Assembly: GCA_002049455.2 (NCBI GenBank) | Contig: KV918981.1 | Location: 62,001 to 126,000, forward strand | Direction: 5' to 3' | Length of the DNA: 64,000 nt | Origin: Porphyra umbilicalis | Lineage: Eukaryota > Rhodophyta > Bangiophyceae > Bangiales > Bangiaceae | In this document: positions 21,177 to 31,855 of the stretch, one piece after another | Layout of the letters: every line of letters starts with the position of its first letter | Numbering within the stretch: the stretch's first letter is position 1 | Notes under the pieces: model-generated | What the model was told of the DNA's origin: nothing | The model's database searches: none | What the model saw: only the letters and a program-made list of their open reading frames with translations | Translations under genes and position numbers: made by a program

Positions 21177-22070
21177 ATGCGCTGCTCTGCCCGCCTTCTG
21201 GCGGTGGCCGTCGCCGTGGCGTCGACCACCATCGCTTTAACTTCCGACGGTGGCATTGACGCAGCGCCCGTCGCGGCGGGCAGCCTGCCGGCAAGCACCA
21301 AGCAGCTTACTGTCTTCTCTGGCTTTCCGCGGCGGGGCTTCTTCAGCTTTGGCGGGTTTCCGGGGCAGCGCCCCCCGCCAAGCACTCCGACCCCAACCAG
21401 CGGGCCGCTGGTCATTGGGAGCAACGCAGGCACCGGCGGCAATGGCGGCCCCGGAATTTTCGCTACGGGCGGAGACGGCGGCAACGCGGATCCCGTGACG
21501 GTCACCAACTCGCAGGGGGGCACCCTCTTTGGTGCCGGCAACGCCGGCGTCACGATTGGCAGCACCGCTGGCGACGGCGGGGATGGCGGCGGTGACTTCG
21601 CCGATGGCGGCGACGGCGGCACTGCGGGCGCGATCGACGTCACGAACAGTGGGGGCGGCACGCTCGTCGCGTCTGGCGCTGGGCCCGTGACGATTGGTGC
21701 TCGCGCAGGGGACGGCGGGGACGCTAGCCTCGCCACCGGTGCCGACGGCGGTAATGGCGGCAACTCTGGAACGATTGACATTTCCAACACGGGCGGCACG
21801 TTTATCCCAGGCTCCGCAGGGCCAGTGAACATTGGCGGCGGCGGCGGCACGGGTGGCAACGCCGGCACCGGGTTTAACTCCGACGGGGGCAGCGGCGGCG
21901 CGGGAAGCAACGTGGACATCACCTCCTCGGCGGCGGGGGGGGTGCTGCCGCCTGGCACCGGCGAGGTGAGCATTGGCGGGACCGGCGGCACCGGCGGCGA
22001 TGGCGGCGCCGGCCCAAGCTCGTTTGGGGGTAACGGCGGTGACGCCGGCACAGTGACCATCATTGGCTAA
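21177..22070 (+). CDS. Secreted glycine-rich repeat protein
   Basis: A 297-residue protein starts at ATG 21177. An upstream in-frame ATG at 20814 exists but precedes the TATA box and would bury the signal peptide. The N-terminus, MRCSARLLAVAVAVASTTIA, is a classic signal peptide with cleavage likely near residues 20-30. A short Pro-rich linker follows. From about residue 80 there are five repeats of about 50 residues alternating a beta segment (GPVTIGARAG, VTNSGGGTLVASG) with Gly-Gly-Asp/Asn runs (DGGDGG, GGNGGN), ending in GTVTIIG. This pattern suggests a stacked beta structure with Gly-rich turns in the cell wall or extracellular matrix. It resembles PE_PGRS-like glycine-rich proteins only in composition. 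One uninterrupted frame supports a live gene. No family name can be given. Confidence 0.75.
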   Translation: MRCSARLLAVAVAVASTTIALTSDGGIDAAPVAAGSLPASTKQLTVFSGFPRRGFFSFGGFPGQRPPPSTPTPTSGPLVIGSNAGTGGNGGPGIFATGGDGGNADPVTVTNSQGGTLFGAGNAGVTIGSTAGDGGDGGGDFADGGDGGTAGAIDVTNSGGGTLVASGAGPVTIGARAGDGGDASLATGADGGNGGNSGTIDISNTGGTFIPGSAGPVNIGGGGGTGGNAGTGFNSDGGSGGAGSNVDITSSAAGGVLPPGTGEVSIGGTGGTGGDGGAGPSSFGGNGGDAGTVTIIG

Positions 22071-24078
22071 GCTGTTTTGTCTGGCGGAGGGAGGCGCGCG
22101 GGCACAATGCGCTCGGCATGGTGAAGGGTGGCAGGGAGAGAGCCCCCGCGCCGGTGGACGCGCCACTGCCCCTCCTGCTCACTTTTCTCACTCGTTATTG
22201 TGAGGCCTTGCCTCTTTTGTAGGCCAGGGGCCCATTATTGTTCTTTTTTCATTTTTGACCTCACCTCTTCGCGCACCGCCCTTGTCGCGCGTGTGGGGCC
22301 CGGTAGCGGCGGCCGACGGACACGGTGACGGCCACCCCGCCGGGTGTTGGCCGCCCCGACAGCATCCCGTGCACCCCCGCAGGGGTTTCCGCGCAGCAAA
22401 CGGCGACGGCACGCCCACCTCCTCACAGCACATGTGGTGCTACGTGGAGGGGTTTTCGAACGCGACGGCAATGCGCCCACGTGAGACGGAAATGCGCCCG
22501 CGTGAGACGGAAATGCGTGCGCTTGCGACGGAAATGCGTGCGCGTGAGACGGAAGGAGGGCAGCCGAGGGGGAAGAGACGCCAGTAACGTGACTGTTCAT
22601 ACATTTCCGTGTGTAGGCCAAGTTGGTGCCCCCAAGGCCACCAGCTGACTGCCCCGCTACACGGGGCGGCCCTACAGGAATACAGAAAAAAGTAAAGGTA
22701 CAGGCAGCAAGACGCAAGCAAGTGGGCCGCCCACCGCCGCGGTGCTGGCGCGCCTTGCGGGTCCGGGCACGAGCAGGGCGTTGGCTGCCCGCCGCCACCA
22801 GTCCGTAAGCATGCGGCACGCGCGCGCCACCGCCCAAAGAGCGGCGCCACGTGGGCTGTCTTGTCGTGCGCATCTTGTGCGAGGAAGATGGGCGCCATGG
22901 GGCGACGTTTGGTGTGGCGCGCGGGCGGGGCTTGCCCAGAGCACCAAGCCAACCCGATAGACCTGCCACCCTTGGCTTGGGTCCCCACGCTCCGTGGCGT
23001 CAAGAAATACCGGCCCGTATGTGGAGAAGAGCGCGGCGCGCCGCCGCCCATAGCGCCTGAACACGACGGATCCGCTGCGTGCCGCGTCGAGCCGACCCCC
23101 ACCACGGCCCGGTGGACGACCATCGTGCGCCGCTGCCACGGACTCGACGCGTGCACCGGTGCCGCGGTGGCCACCGACCGTGCCATTGTGACATGACCCA
23201 TGGTACGGTAGGCGAGCCGGTGCACTGGGTCTGGACTGGGCGTGCTGTGCGCACAGCGCAGGGCGCTCCAAACAGCCGGGTCCCAGTTGACAGTCCACTG
23301 ACATTGGCGGCCTGCCTCCCCCGCGCCGACACGGACGGACGCGCTCGTGCCGCGTGGTGCGCCGCCGCGGCCGCGGGGCGGCCACGGCCGTGGACGACGC
23401 GGCCGTGGCCCCATGGGGACTCTCGGGGCGTCGCGTGTGGGCCGCCAAGACGCCATGGAAACCGCCGGCCACTTTGCAGGTGGGTGGAGGGCACGGGGCA
23501 TTCGACGCGAGGCGCTCCCGCCCACGGTGGGCGCAACGTCCTTATTGGTGCGACGCGCACCAGGCCGGCCGGCGCTGCCCGAGGGCGGGGGGTCCCACGC
23601 GCCGCCCCCGACCCGGATGATCCGCACGTCGGTCGAGCGCCCGCACGCGTCGACGGTGCCGCGGTGGCCCGTCGGCCGATCGAGTCGCAGTCGAGGGGGG
23701 GTCAAGACCGCACGACCACAACTGAAACAAGATTGGTACACTGCCAAACAGTTGGCTCCAAAGCCGTACTTTTCCAACGCCGTTGCCTCGCAGCCCCGAC
23801 GGATCATCATGATGGTGGAGCCCACCAGGGAGATCGCATCTGCTCGAGCAGACGCCAGGCCGCCCGGGAGCGCTGCCTGCTGCTGGCGCCCAGGCCGCCA
23901 GCCGGCGCCGCGCGCCAGCCGTGCACGGGCCTGGCAGCGGCGCGACGCCACCACGCGCGGAGCGCCTCGCCGTGGACGCGCCCGCCGCTGCGCACGCTCC
24001 CCCCCCCCCCCCCCCCCCGTGTGGCCGCGTCGCCCGCCTCCACAGCGCCCCCCCCCCCCCCCCCCCCCCCCCACCGCT
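22071..24078. other. GC-rich intergenic stretch
   Basis: There is no recognisable gene. Long open frames on both strands, including one of 687 codons on the minus strand from 24503, are Arg/Pro/Gly-rich and result from lack of A/T. Poly-C runs of 14 to 20 bases lie near 24001-24070. Confidence 0.4.
22470..22553. repeat. Four 21-bp tandem repeats
   Basis: There are four units of the form AATGCGCCCGCGTGAGACGGA, the last two with TGCG in place of CCCG. It lies about 400 bp downstream of the glycine-rich gene. Confidence 0.8.
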
Positions 24079-24287
24079 GTCATGGCCTTTACCCCCCCCC
24101 CCCCCTCCCCGGTGGTGGCCCCGCCCCGTTGCCCACCGCCGCCCCCGCGTGCCGCGTTCCGCCGGTCGCGCGGCGGGGGCGGCCGCCCCCCGCCGGTCGA
24201 CCGAGCCGGGGGGGGGGGCGCGCCCGCCCGCCGCCCAGCGGCGGTGGCGGCCGCCGCCGCCCGTCGGCCCCGCGGCGGCGACCGCCG

Positions 24288-24324
<37 letters not shown>

Positions 24325-24428
24325 CGGCCGAGGGGGAGGGGGGGGGGGCGGGGGGGGCGGGGGGGGCGGTGCCCGCCGTGGCGGCCCGGCGACCGGCGCG
24401 CCCGCGGCGGCGGCCGCCGCCGCCGGGC

Positions 24429-24461
<33 letters not shown>

Positions 24462-25330
24462 TGCCGCTGGTGCCGCCACCGCCGCCGCCGCCACCGGCGC
24501 CACCGCCGCCGCCGTCGCTGCCGCCGCCGCCGCCGCCGTCCGTGTCGGTGCCGTCGACGCCCCGGCCGCCCGCCATTGGCGACACCATTGACGGCCGCTT
24601 CCGCGTGACGGCCGTGACGCGCGGCCCCGACCCGTGGGCGGGCGACGCTACCGCCATTGACATTGCGCCCGCGGGCGGCGGGCGCCGCGGCGGCCGCCGC
24701 CGGTCGGCGGCAGCGGCCGCAGCGGCGGCGGCGGCGGTCGCGGGGGGCGCCCCCCCCCCCCCGGCGGCGGGTGGCGCCCCCCCCCCCCCGCCCCCCCCTG
24801 TACGTGCAGTGGGTGGTGACGACGCCCATTGGCGACGACGCGTCGGCGGAGCGGCGGCGGTCCGCCGCGGAAGCCGCCCTCCGCGCCGCCGCCGCCGCGT
24901 CCGTGGCCACGGCGCACATTGCGCTGCCGCGGGCGGTGGTGGCGGTCGCCGCCGGCCCGGTCTTTTGGGTGGCGTGGCCGCCGCGGGCGGGGGTGCCGCT
25001 GTGTGAGCTGGTGGGGGGGGGGGGGCGCCTCCCCCCGGCGGCGGTCGCGGGCATTGCCGCGACGCTGCTGTCGGTGGTGGCGCACGCGGGGCGGCTGACG
25101 CCGCCGCTCGCGCACGGGGGGTTGACCCCCGACGCCGTGTGGGTGGCCCTCGACCGGGGGGGGGGGTTGACGCGCGTGACCGTGTGGGGGTACGGGTCGG
25201 TGGCGGGGGGGGGGGGTGGGCAGACGCCGAGGAGGGGGGGGGGGGGGCGCCGGCGGGGGCGCCGCCGCCAGTGCCGCCGGGGGGGCGCGGGCCTCCTCGG
25301 CCGCCTGCGGTTGGGGGGGGGGTGGCGCCG

Positions 25331-25365
<35 letters not shown>

Positions 25366-26010
25366 AGCAGACGAGTGGGAGGACCGGTGGGCGGCGCTCC
25401 TCGCCGCCGATGCGTCGGCCGACGGCGGTGCGACCGACGGCGACGCGTCGCCGACGGGGGCGCCGTCCCCCGCGGGCGGCGACGGCAGCCGCGGCGGCAC
25501 CACCGACGGGGGCACCCGCCCCATGGCGGCGGACGCGGCGGACTTTGCGCCGCCCGGCGCGGCCGACGGCGGCGGGGACCCCCCGTCCGAGGCGGCCGAC
25601 CTCTACGCCGTCGGCGCGACGCTGCTCTTCCTCCTCACCGGCCGCCGGCCGTCGGCGCTGCCCGGCTTTCCCACCCCCGGCGTCGACGCGGGGGCGCTGC
25701 TCGCCGCCCGCGGTGGCGCCGCGACGCCGCCCCCCGTCGCCGCCGTCGCGGCCGTCGCCGCGCGCCTGTCGCACCCGGTGCCGGCCGCCCGCTTCCGCTG
25801 CGCCGCCGACGCGGCCGCCGCGCTCGCCGTGGCGGGGGGGGGGTGGCCGACGGGGGTGGGTGGCGCCGGCCGTTGCCGCCCGTGCCCCCGCCGCCGCCGG
25901 CGGCGCAAACGGGGGCGGGCGTCGCCGCCGTCGACGTGTCGCTCGACGGGTCGGCCGTTCGGCTGGCGCTCGTGCCGCGGCGGGCCGTGTGGGAGCGCGC
26001 GGGGGGTGGG

Positions 26011-26043
<33 letters not shown>

Positions 26044-26963
26044 CGCGGCGGCGGCGGTGCCGGTGCGGCCACGGGCGGTGGTGCCGGTGGCGGCAATGGC
26101 GGGGGCGGCGGGTGGCGGCGGCGGCGGACCGCCGCGGCGGGCGTCATTGGCATTGCGGCGCTGCTGCTGCCGCTCGCCGCCGCCGACGTTGTGGCCGCTG
26201 CCGTGGAGCGGGCGGGCGCGTCGCCGGCGGCGGGCACGTACACGTTTTTTGGGGCGTGGTTTGGGCTGACGCCCCTCGCGCGCATGGCCGCGGGGCGCCT
26301 GCGTGTGGGGGGGGGGGGGGTCCCCCCGCGCCCCGCCGCCACGGTCCTAACCGCAACCGTGACGGCGGCGGCCGCAGAGGCGGGCGCCTGTGTGGGGGGG
26401 GTGACCGCCGTGGCGTTGCCGGCGGGCGCGGATGGGGCGGCGGCGGCGGCGGCGGCGGCGGCCGCCGCCTCTGCCGCTGCCGCTGCCGCTGACCCAGCGG
26501 CGATAGCGGCGTCGGCGGCCGAGCATGACCAGGACGCGGACGGCGGGGGGGTGGCGGCGGCGGGGAGGTGCTGTCCCTGCCGGCCATGGCCCGCCGCCTC
26601 ACCCGCACCGTCGACGAGGCGGTGGCGGCAGACGGGGTGGCCGCCGCCGACGGGGCGGCGGCCAAGGCGGCGATTGCCGCCTGGGCCGCCGCCGTCCCGG
26701 CCGCAGCGGCGGCGCAGGGGGTGGACGGCGGGCGCCTGGCGCCGCCGCCCACGTGGGAGGCGGCGCTCGCCGCGCAGCACGGGCGGGAGGCGGCGGCGGC
26801 GGCGGGGGCGGCGGGGGGGGGGGCGGCGGCGCGCTTGCGACCGGGGGCGGGTGAGGGGGCGCCGCCGGCGGGTGCGCGCGCGCGTGGGCGCGGGCGGGGC
26901 GGGCGGTGGTTTGCTGGGGGGGGGGGTCGGCCACGCGGGGCGCGCGTTTTGACCGTGGCGTGA
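24079..26963 (+). CDS. Protein-kinase-fold protein lacking catalytic residues; frame shifts at G/C runs
   Basis: Four frame changes, each at a long G or C run (about 24750-24800, 25230-25260, 25838, 26545), join one consistent protein. Its parts are a Pro-rich N-terminus; IGDTIDGRFRVTAVT (N-lobe start, about 24575); LYVQWVVTTPIGDD; VAGIAATLLSVVAHAGRL; LAHGGLTPDAVWVALD (25107-25148) at the place of HRDLKPxN; VTVWGYGSV at the place of DFG; and DLYAVGATLLFLLTGRRPSA (25598), a strong helix-F signature of bacterial-type Ser/Thr kinases. A C-terminal region follows with two hydrophobic helices (GIAALLLPLAAADVVAAAV, TYTFFGAWFGL). Asp of HRD, Lys and Asn of the loop and Asp of DFG are all replaced, so it is probably a pseudokinase. 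The layout recalls cyanobacterial-type kinases with a membrane tail. The true start is uncertain and the ATG at 24079 is only a candidate. Confidence 0.55.
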
Positions 26964-28289
26964 GGGGGCGGGCGGGCCCCCCAACGCGCCGTTGGTCGCC
27001 GGTGGGGGTGGCTGGCGGGCCGCGCCACTGACGGCGGCGCGGGCGGGCGGGCGGGCGCCGCACGGGGGGCGCGGCATCGGGGTGGCGGGGGGGGGGCGTG
27101 CGGGGCCGCGACGCGGGGCGCGTGTGTCCCGCGCGCCACACGATTTCGGGTAGCGACAGTAAACTCTAAGTAGCTCGGTGGCGCCGCACGCGGGGGGCGG
27201 GTGGCGCTGGCAGCGCCCGCCGTCGGGGGGGCTCGACCGCCCGTGGCGGTGGCGGTGGCGCTGGTTGCGCCGCCAGGCGTGGCTCCACCCCCGCCACCGA
27301 CGGAAGGGCGGCGAGCGGCACCCGCCACGCCGCGTGCCGCGCGCGGCGCCGCGCACCCAACCAACCGGCTCTACCGCCGGGCGGCCGCGGGGACCCGCGT
27401 CGAGCGCGCCAAGCGCCGGGGCGCGCCGGCGGCAGCCGCAAAGAGGGCGGCCGTGGCCGCGGCGCCAGCCCAACGGGGTCCGCACCCACCACCCCGGTCG
27501 TGCGACGGCTCGGTGGCGCCGCGCGGGGATTGTGTGGCGACACCGCGGCCCCCACTCGCGGGGGGAGCCAGTACGGCATTGGCCGCCTGCGACGCTTTTT
27601 TGCGCCCGCCCCGACCCAGTTGCATGCCCGCCTCCACCGGTCGGCGGCCGCAAAGACGCGGATTGAGCGGGGCGAGCGCTGGGGAGCGCCAAAGGCCGCC
27701 GCGAGGACGGCCCCTATGCGCGCCGCGCCAGACCATCACGACGGGCAACAACACAACAAAAATAACGCGGTGGTCACGCTTGGGGTATACGCGCGGCGCT
27801 CGTAGCACCCACATGCGGGGGTTCGAGCGCCACGCTACCGTCGACATGGCACGGGCGGGTGGGGCGCAACCGCAAAGTGCTGACGCAGGGCGCCGACAAG
27901 GCCAAAGGACCGCTGCGCTCGGCGGAACGCTGCAGAGAACTGCGCTGGACGGGGCCAGCGCTGGGGGCGCCGGGGGAGGCCGCCCGGACGGCCGCAGAGG
28001 CCAGGTGGACCTCTGCGGCGCGGTCGGCTGATGCGGAACGGCGCTGCGCAACTGGACAGTCGCGCAGATACAACGAGCGCGGTCGCGCAGGTCGACGAGG
28101 TGTCAAGGCTGCGGGGAACCGCGCGGGGCGGGGCGGTCGCTAGGGGCGCCGGGAGAGGCCCCCCAGACGGCGGCTGTGGCCAGTTGGACCTCTGCGGGGT
28201 GGTCGGCTGATGCGGAATGGCGCCACGCAACTGGACAGCGTTGGTGAGCCGCGCAGAAAAGACGGGCGCGCCATCCAGAAGCCCTCAGA
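26964..28289. other. GC-rich intergenic stretch with a duplicated segment
   Basis: No gene was recognised. Overlapping Ala/Arg/Pro-rich ORFs on both strands carry no domain. A 97-bp direct repeat lies at the right end. Confidence 0.4.
27963..28238. repeat. 97-bp direct repeat, copies 179 bp apart
   Basis: The copies are 27963-28059 and 28142-28238, sharing GGGGCGCCGGG, CCAGGTGGACCTCTGCGG and GGTCGGCTGATGCGGAA with scattered substitutions. Both end in AACTGGACAG. Confidence 0.75.
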
Positions 28290-28557
28290 ATACAAATTTA
28301 TTGCCAAGCTTCTAGTTAGCAACACTATACTCAAATCCTCGAAACCCTGTAAAAATAGTGGCTAATACTCTTGTAACAACCAACGAAAGTGTTGCTTGCT
28401 TTTTATAACCAGCTACAATGCTATGATATGCTCAAGTTACTGAACAACCAGATAATAAGAATATAATGGTATTCAGAAAAGGTACTTCCCAATGACTAAA
28501 CACAACTATTCCTTTTGGGGGTCACATAGATCCTATATCGATAGAAGGAGCTAAACG
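28290..28557 (-). pseudogene. cox3: Nuclear insertion of mitochondrial DNA with a cox3 fragment
   Basis: This AT-rich island sits in very GC-rich DNA. On the minus strand from about 28557 it encodes the middle of cytochrome c oxidase subunit III. The readings are LAPSIDIGSM-W-PPKGIVV, FSHWEVPFLNTIILLLSGCS, VT-W-AYHSIVAG, YKKQATLSLVVTR and ATIFTGFRGFEYS, about 80 residues with no gap. Both Trp codons marked are TGA, which are stops in the nucleus but Trp in red algal mitochondria. The similarity ends at 28557 and near 28315; the last 25 bp on the left are AT-rich but not cox3. It cannot be expressed as a nuclear gene. Confidence 0.88.
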
Positions 28558-30503
28558 ATCCATTCGTGTTCTCAACGCTCAGGCCGCCACGTTGCATAGA
28601 ATGGATGGCCCTAGTCGATTTGATGGTCACCCTCTAGGCCATTTGATTGGATGGTCCCATCTGCACGCCCAATCAAAAATATCCACGTTTCAGCATTTGA
28701 TGGCTCACGATCGCTCTGGTCCAGATGGATTACACACGCAACCGATTACAGATTCCGCCAAAAGCGTTTACAGATGTAGCGACGCGCCACACTAAGGTCC
28801 GATTGCGTCGTGCGAACGAAACTTTTGCTCCACGTGGCGTAAACGCGTCGCACGTGTTCACACGTTGGACGAATATGGATGCGCAAACGCTCCACCAACG
28901 CCGACGAACCGCAGAACCGTTCTCATACGAACTGAAATGAATAATAGCATTCACAGTTAGGAGAACATTCCTCCAGATAGAGGTTGGCACACGTTCGGAC
29001 TCGCGGGTGGCACATCCCTATATTCCGTGATTCCAGGCACGCGTGTGCAGTACCCTGGCCTTCAGGGCGGTGGCGCGCTCAGCGACGGATCGACACTGGG
29101 CACGCCTCCCGGCTCCATGGCGGCGAGCGCGCACGGGGGCACACACAGCCACGTTGCCGTGGCAGGATGGGCGTGGGGCGGGGAAAAGGGTGCCGCCTCC
29201 GCCATCGCAGCGGCGGCGGCCCGCCGGCGTCGCGCGACGCCCACGGGCGGGCCCGTCACTCCGCCGCGCAGCGCACCTGCGCATGGCGGGCGGGGCGGCC
29301 GGCACGGCGCACGGAAGGGCGGGTGCGACCGACCGCCGCGCGACGGGGTGCCGCCAACCGCGCCGCTAGATGGCGTCAGCAACCGCGAATGCTACGCCGC
29401 AACAGAAGCCGGCGCGGAGGCACGATCACCAGCGGGTCATTGTGGGCGCATCAAATCATGGAAGTCGCTGCGCGCGGGCGCCGCGCTCAACTCGGGGCGG
29501 TGGGTTAGATATGGGGGCAGGCGCCGTCCGGGCCCAGTGACCCCTGTGTCAGGACAATCCTTCTCAACCACGTAACTCCACTAGCTTTTAGCGTCATCGC
29601 GACCCTGCCAACACTATCACGTCCTCAGATCCCTGAGCACACAAATGCAGGCTGCCACCTCTGAAACGGAGAGCAAGTCCCTTGATCCAAGCATATGTGC
29701 GCATCACTCTACTTTGAGAGCACCCTGTCCTAAAGGCCAGGCAAATATAAGGACAGATCGAGGCCGTTCCAACTCGCTACGAGAGGTCGCTGCCAGATTG
29801 GAGCCCATTAATGTCGACACGTCGGTTCATGTTCGGTCGCAACGAGCGCCACGACGTTGACGCTGCAGGTCCCCTGTTTGGGAGATGTTGAGATTGTGGA
29901 TGACGTGCCAGTGAGGCTGATTGGATCGAGAATATGGAAGGGACAGCAGACATCCGGACCCGTGCGGTGCGGACGTCCGTGGTCAACACTGTCTGAAAAC
30001 CATGTCCAGCACGTGTCGGTAGCAGATGACTCGGTGAGTCATGCGCCTGTGCGAGACCCACCTCTCTCTGAGTTGCAGCATGACACGAACCTCGTCTATC
30101 TGCGTGAGACTCAACAACGGAGGTGGTCTGGCAACCCGGCCACGTCGCGTCGGGTACGTCGCACGACAGCGTCCCCTTCTGACGGCCTGTTCAAAGCCGG
30201 TTACATGGCTGAACAGCAGATTCCAGACGTCCAAGAGCCCCGTCCAGGCTGCGCCCGCAACAGGACCTCCCCCCTGACCCCCCCTCCTCTCCAGGCGGCG
30301 TGTTCTAGGACGGTTACGTGACTGAAAAGCCGTTTTCAGTCTCCAAAAGGCCTTGACCAGGCGGCGCGCGCGATGTGACCCCCCCCCCGTGCCCTGGCGG
30401 CCTGTTGTAGGCCGCTTTGTGGCCGGAAAGCCTATTCCAGTCGGTCGCGGGCCCCAGCCCGGCGATGCGCACGGTGCGGCCCCCTCTGCCCCTCCAGGCG
30501 GCC
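28558..30503. other. Intergenic stretch, nothing firm
   Basis: Ordinary composition to about 29000, then GC-rich to 29560, then mixed. ORFs of up to 225 codons show no recognisable domain. From 30190 to 30480 diverged units with GTTTTCAGTC and a GGCGGCC-type core recur (again at 30710-30790). They may belong to the 3' non-coding part or LTR of element C, but ends were not found. Confidence 0.35.
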
Positions 30504-30505
30504 TA

Positions 30506-30677
30506 ATGCTGTCTTCCCAATTTTGGCCGATCCCGTCGATGTCAAGAGGGGTGATCAACAGTGTGAAACAGCGTCTCAGCCATCCAATCAGCCGGCTAAA
30601 GTCGATTGACCAATGGGCAGTTAACCCAGACCCCTTCTTGACTTTGACCACATCGGCCAAAATTGGGAAGACAGCAA
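30506..30677. mobile_element. 172-bp TA-flanked MITE
   Basis: Perfect inverted repeats of 25 bp (TGCTGTCTTCCCAATTTTGG and on) bound a 172-bp non-coding element with TA on each side (30504-30505, 30678-30679). This fits a Tc1/mariner-type MITE. It sits just beyond the end of element C. Confidence 0.85.
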
Positions 30678-30690
30678 TATTTTAAGCTAT

Positions 30691-31855
30691 TTACGAGGCT
30701 GTCATGCCGTTTTCAGCCGCCCGCGGGCCTCGGTCAGGCGGCGCGCTCGATTCGACCCCCACCCCCCCTCCTGGCGGCCCGTTACGGGCCTCATGGGGTA
30801 TCTTGAGGTTGTGAATCAGCGTCTGCGGGTCCCCCGGCGGGCCCGGCGCGGCCGCCACGTGGTCGCTGCTCACCGTCTCCGGGTACCCGCCAATGTACGA
30901 CGAGAATGTGCCCTCCCCGCGGGACAGCACCTTGTAGGGTCGGGCAGCGCGGGTCTTGAGCTCATACTTGGTCCGTGCGCGACCATCGACGAAGACCCAG
31001 TCTCCCGCTTGGACATCCTTGTTGACCGGCCTTACGCGATCGTTGTATTTCGTCTTGTACCGCCGCTGTGCCAGCGTAAGGGACCGCCGTACCTTGTGGA
31101 TGAGGTTACGTAGCCGCGCCCGGATGATCTCGCGGATGGCTCGTGGGCTGCCGCCTGTCTCCTCGGGTGTCGGGAAACCATCATGCGCTCCACGGAAGGA
31201 CTCCGTACCCGCTCGGTACATCAAACTCAAGGGGTCCCACTCCAGTGCTCTGCTGCGGCCGACTGTTGAAGGCCAGCGTCAACATTGACAAGAGCTCATC
31301 TCAGCGGTCTTGGTGATCCTCGACGAGCGTCCGCAGTTGCATCACGATGTTCCGGTTGTACCGTTCCACTTGGCCGTTCGTCTGCAGGTGGTACGTCGTG
31401 GAGTACCGGTTGGAGATCCCAAAGAGTACGCGAGCCCCTTGGAAGATGATAGAGCGGAACTAGGGACCGTTATCGGACAACACCGTCGTCGGGGGTCCGT
31501 AGGCCGCCACCCAGTAGTCCAAAAAGGCTGCCGTGATGGTCTCCGCGTGGATCCGCTGAAGGAAGATGGCTCGCGTCATCTTGGAAAAGCGAGCCACGAT
31601 GAGCAACAGGCGCTCGTTCCCGGCCGCGACTCGGGGAAGGGGACCGAGCACGTCCATACACAGGTCCGTCAGCGGCTCCGTCGGGGGGAACTTCTTAAGG
31701 TAATTCTTATTCTTTCGCGTGCCGACGCGGTTCCGCCCGCACTGCACGCAGTTGGCCACGGCGGCGTAGACGTCCACCACCATGGACTCCCTATAAAATC
31801 ACCGTCGCACCCAGATGTACATCTTACTGGCCCCCGGGTGCCCTACCTGCGGTGA
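30691..31855 (-). pseudogene. Element C integrase
   Basis: From 31855 leftward come HPGASKMYIW and CVQCGRNR (HHCC zinc region), then LCMDVLGPLPRVA with the first catalytic Asp and TTVLSDNGP with the second, ending at a stop at 31460. Beyond the stop, in the same orientation, come HLQTNGQVERYNRN with the Glu and then, in another frame (31230-30691), QRRYKTKYNDRV and AGDWVFVDGRARTKYELK, the C-terminal domain. No chromodomain was seen; the end is a Pro/Gly-rich tail. Confidence 0.8.

Noticed and set aside
22470..22553. Possible CRISPR-like array
   Set aside because: The four units are directly adjacent 21-mers with no spacers, an ordinary tandem repeat in a eukaryotic context.
22440..24503. 687-codon minus-strand open frame
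   Set aside because: Composition is Ala/Arg/Pro/Gly only, it has no domain, and it overlaps other frames equally open. It follows from near absence of A/T, hence of stop codons.
23542..25774. Long minus-strand frames of 560-660 codons opposite the kinase-like gene
   Set aside because: They are shadows. The plus strand carries recognisable kinase motifs, the minus strand only low-complexity residues.
25635..27692. 685-codon minus-strand frame
   Set aside because: Same reason: antisense of GC-rich coding sequence with no motif.
28592..28940. Small ORFs just right of the mitochondrial insert as further mitochondrial genes
   Set aside because: Composition is higher in GC and the translations match no mitochondrial protein I recognise. 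The cox3 match ends at 28557.
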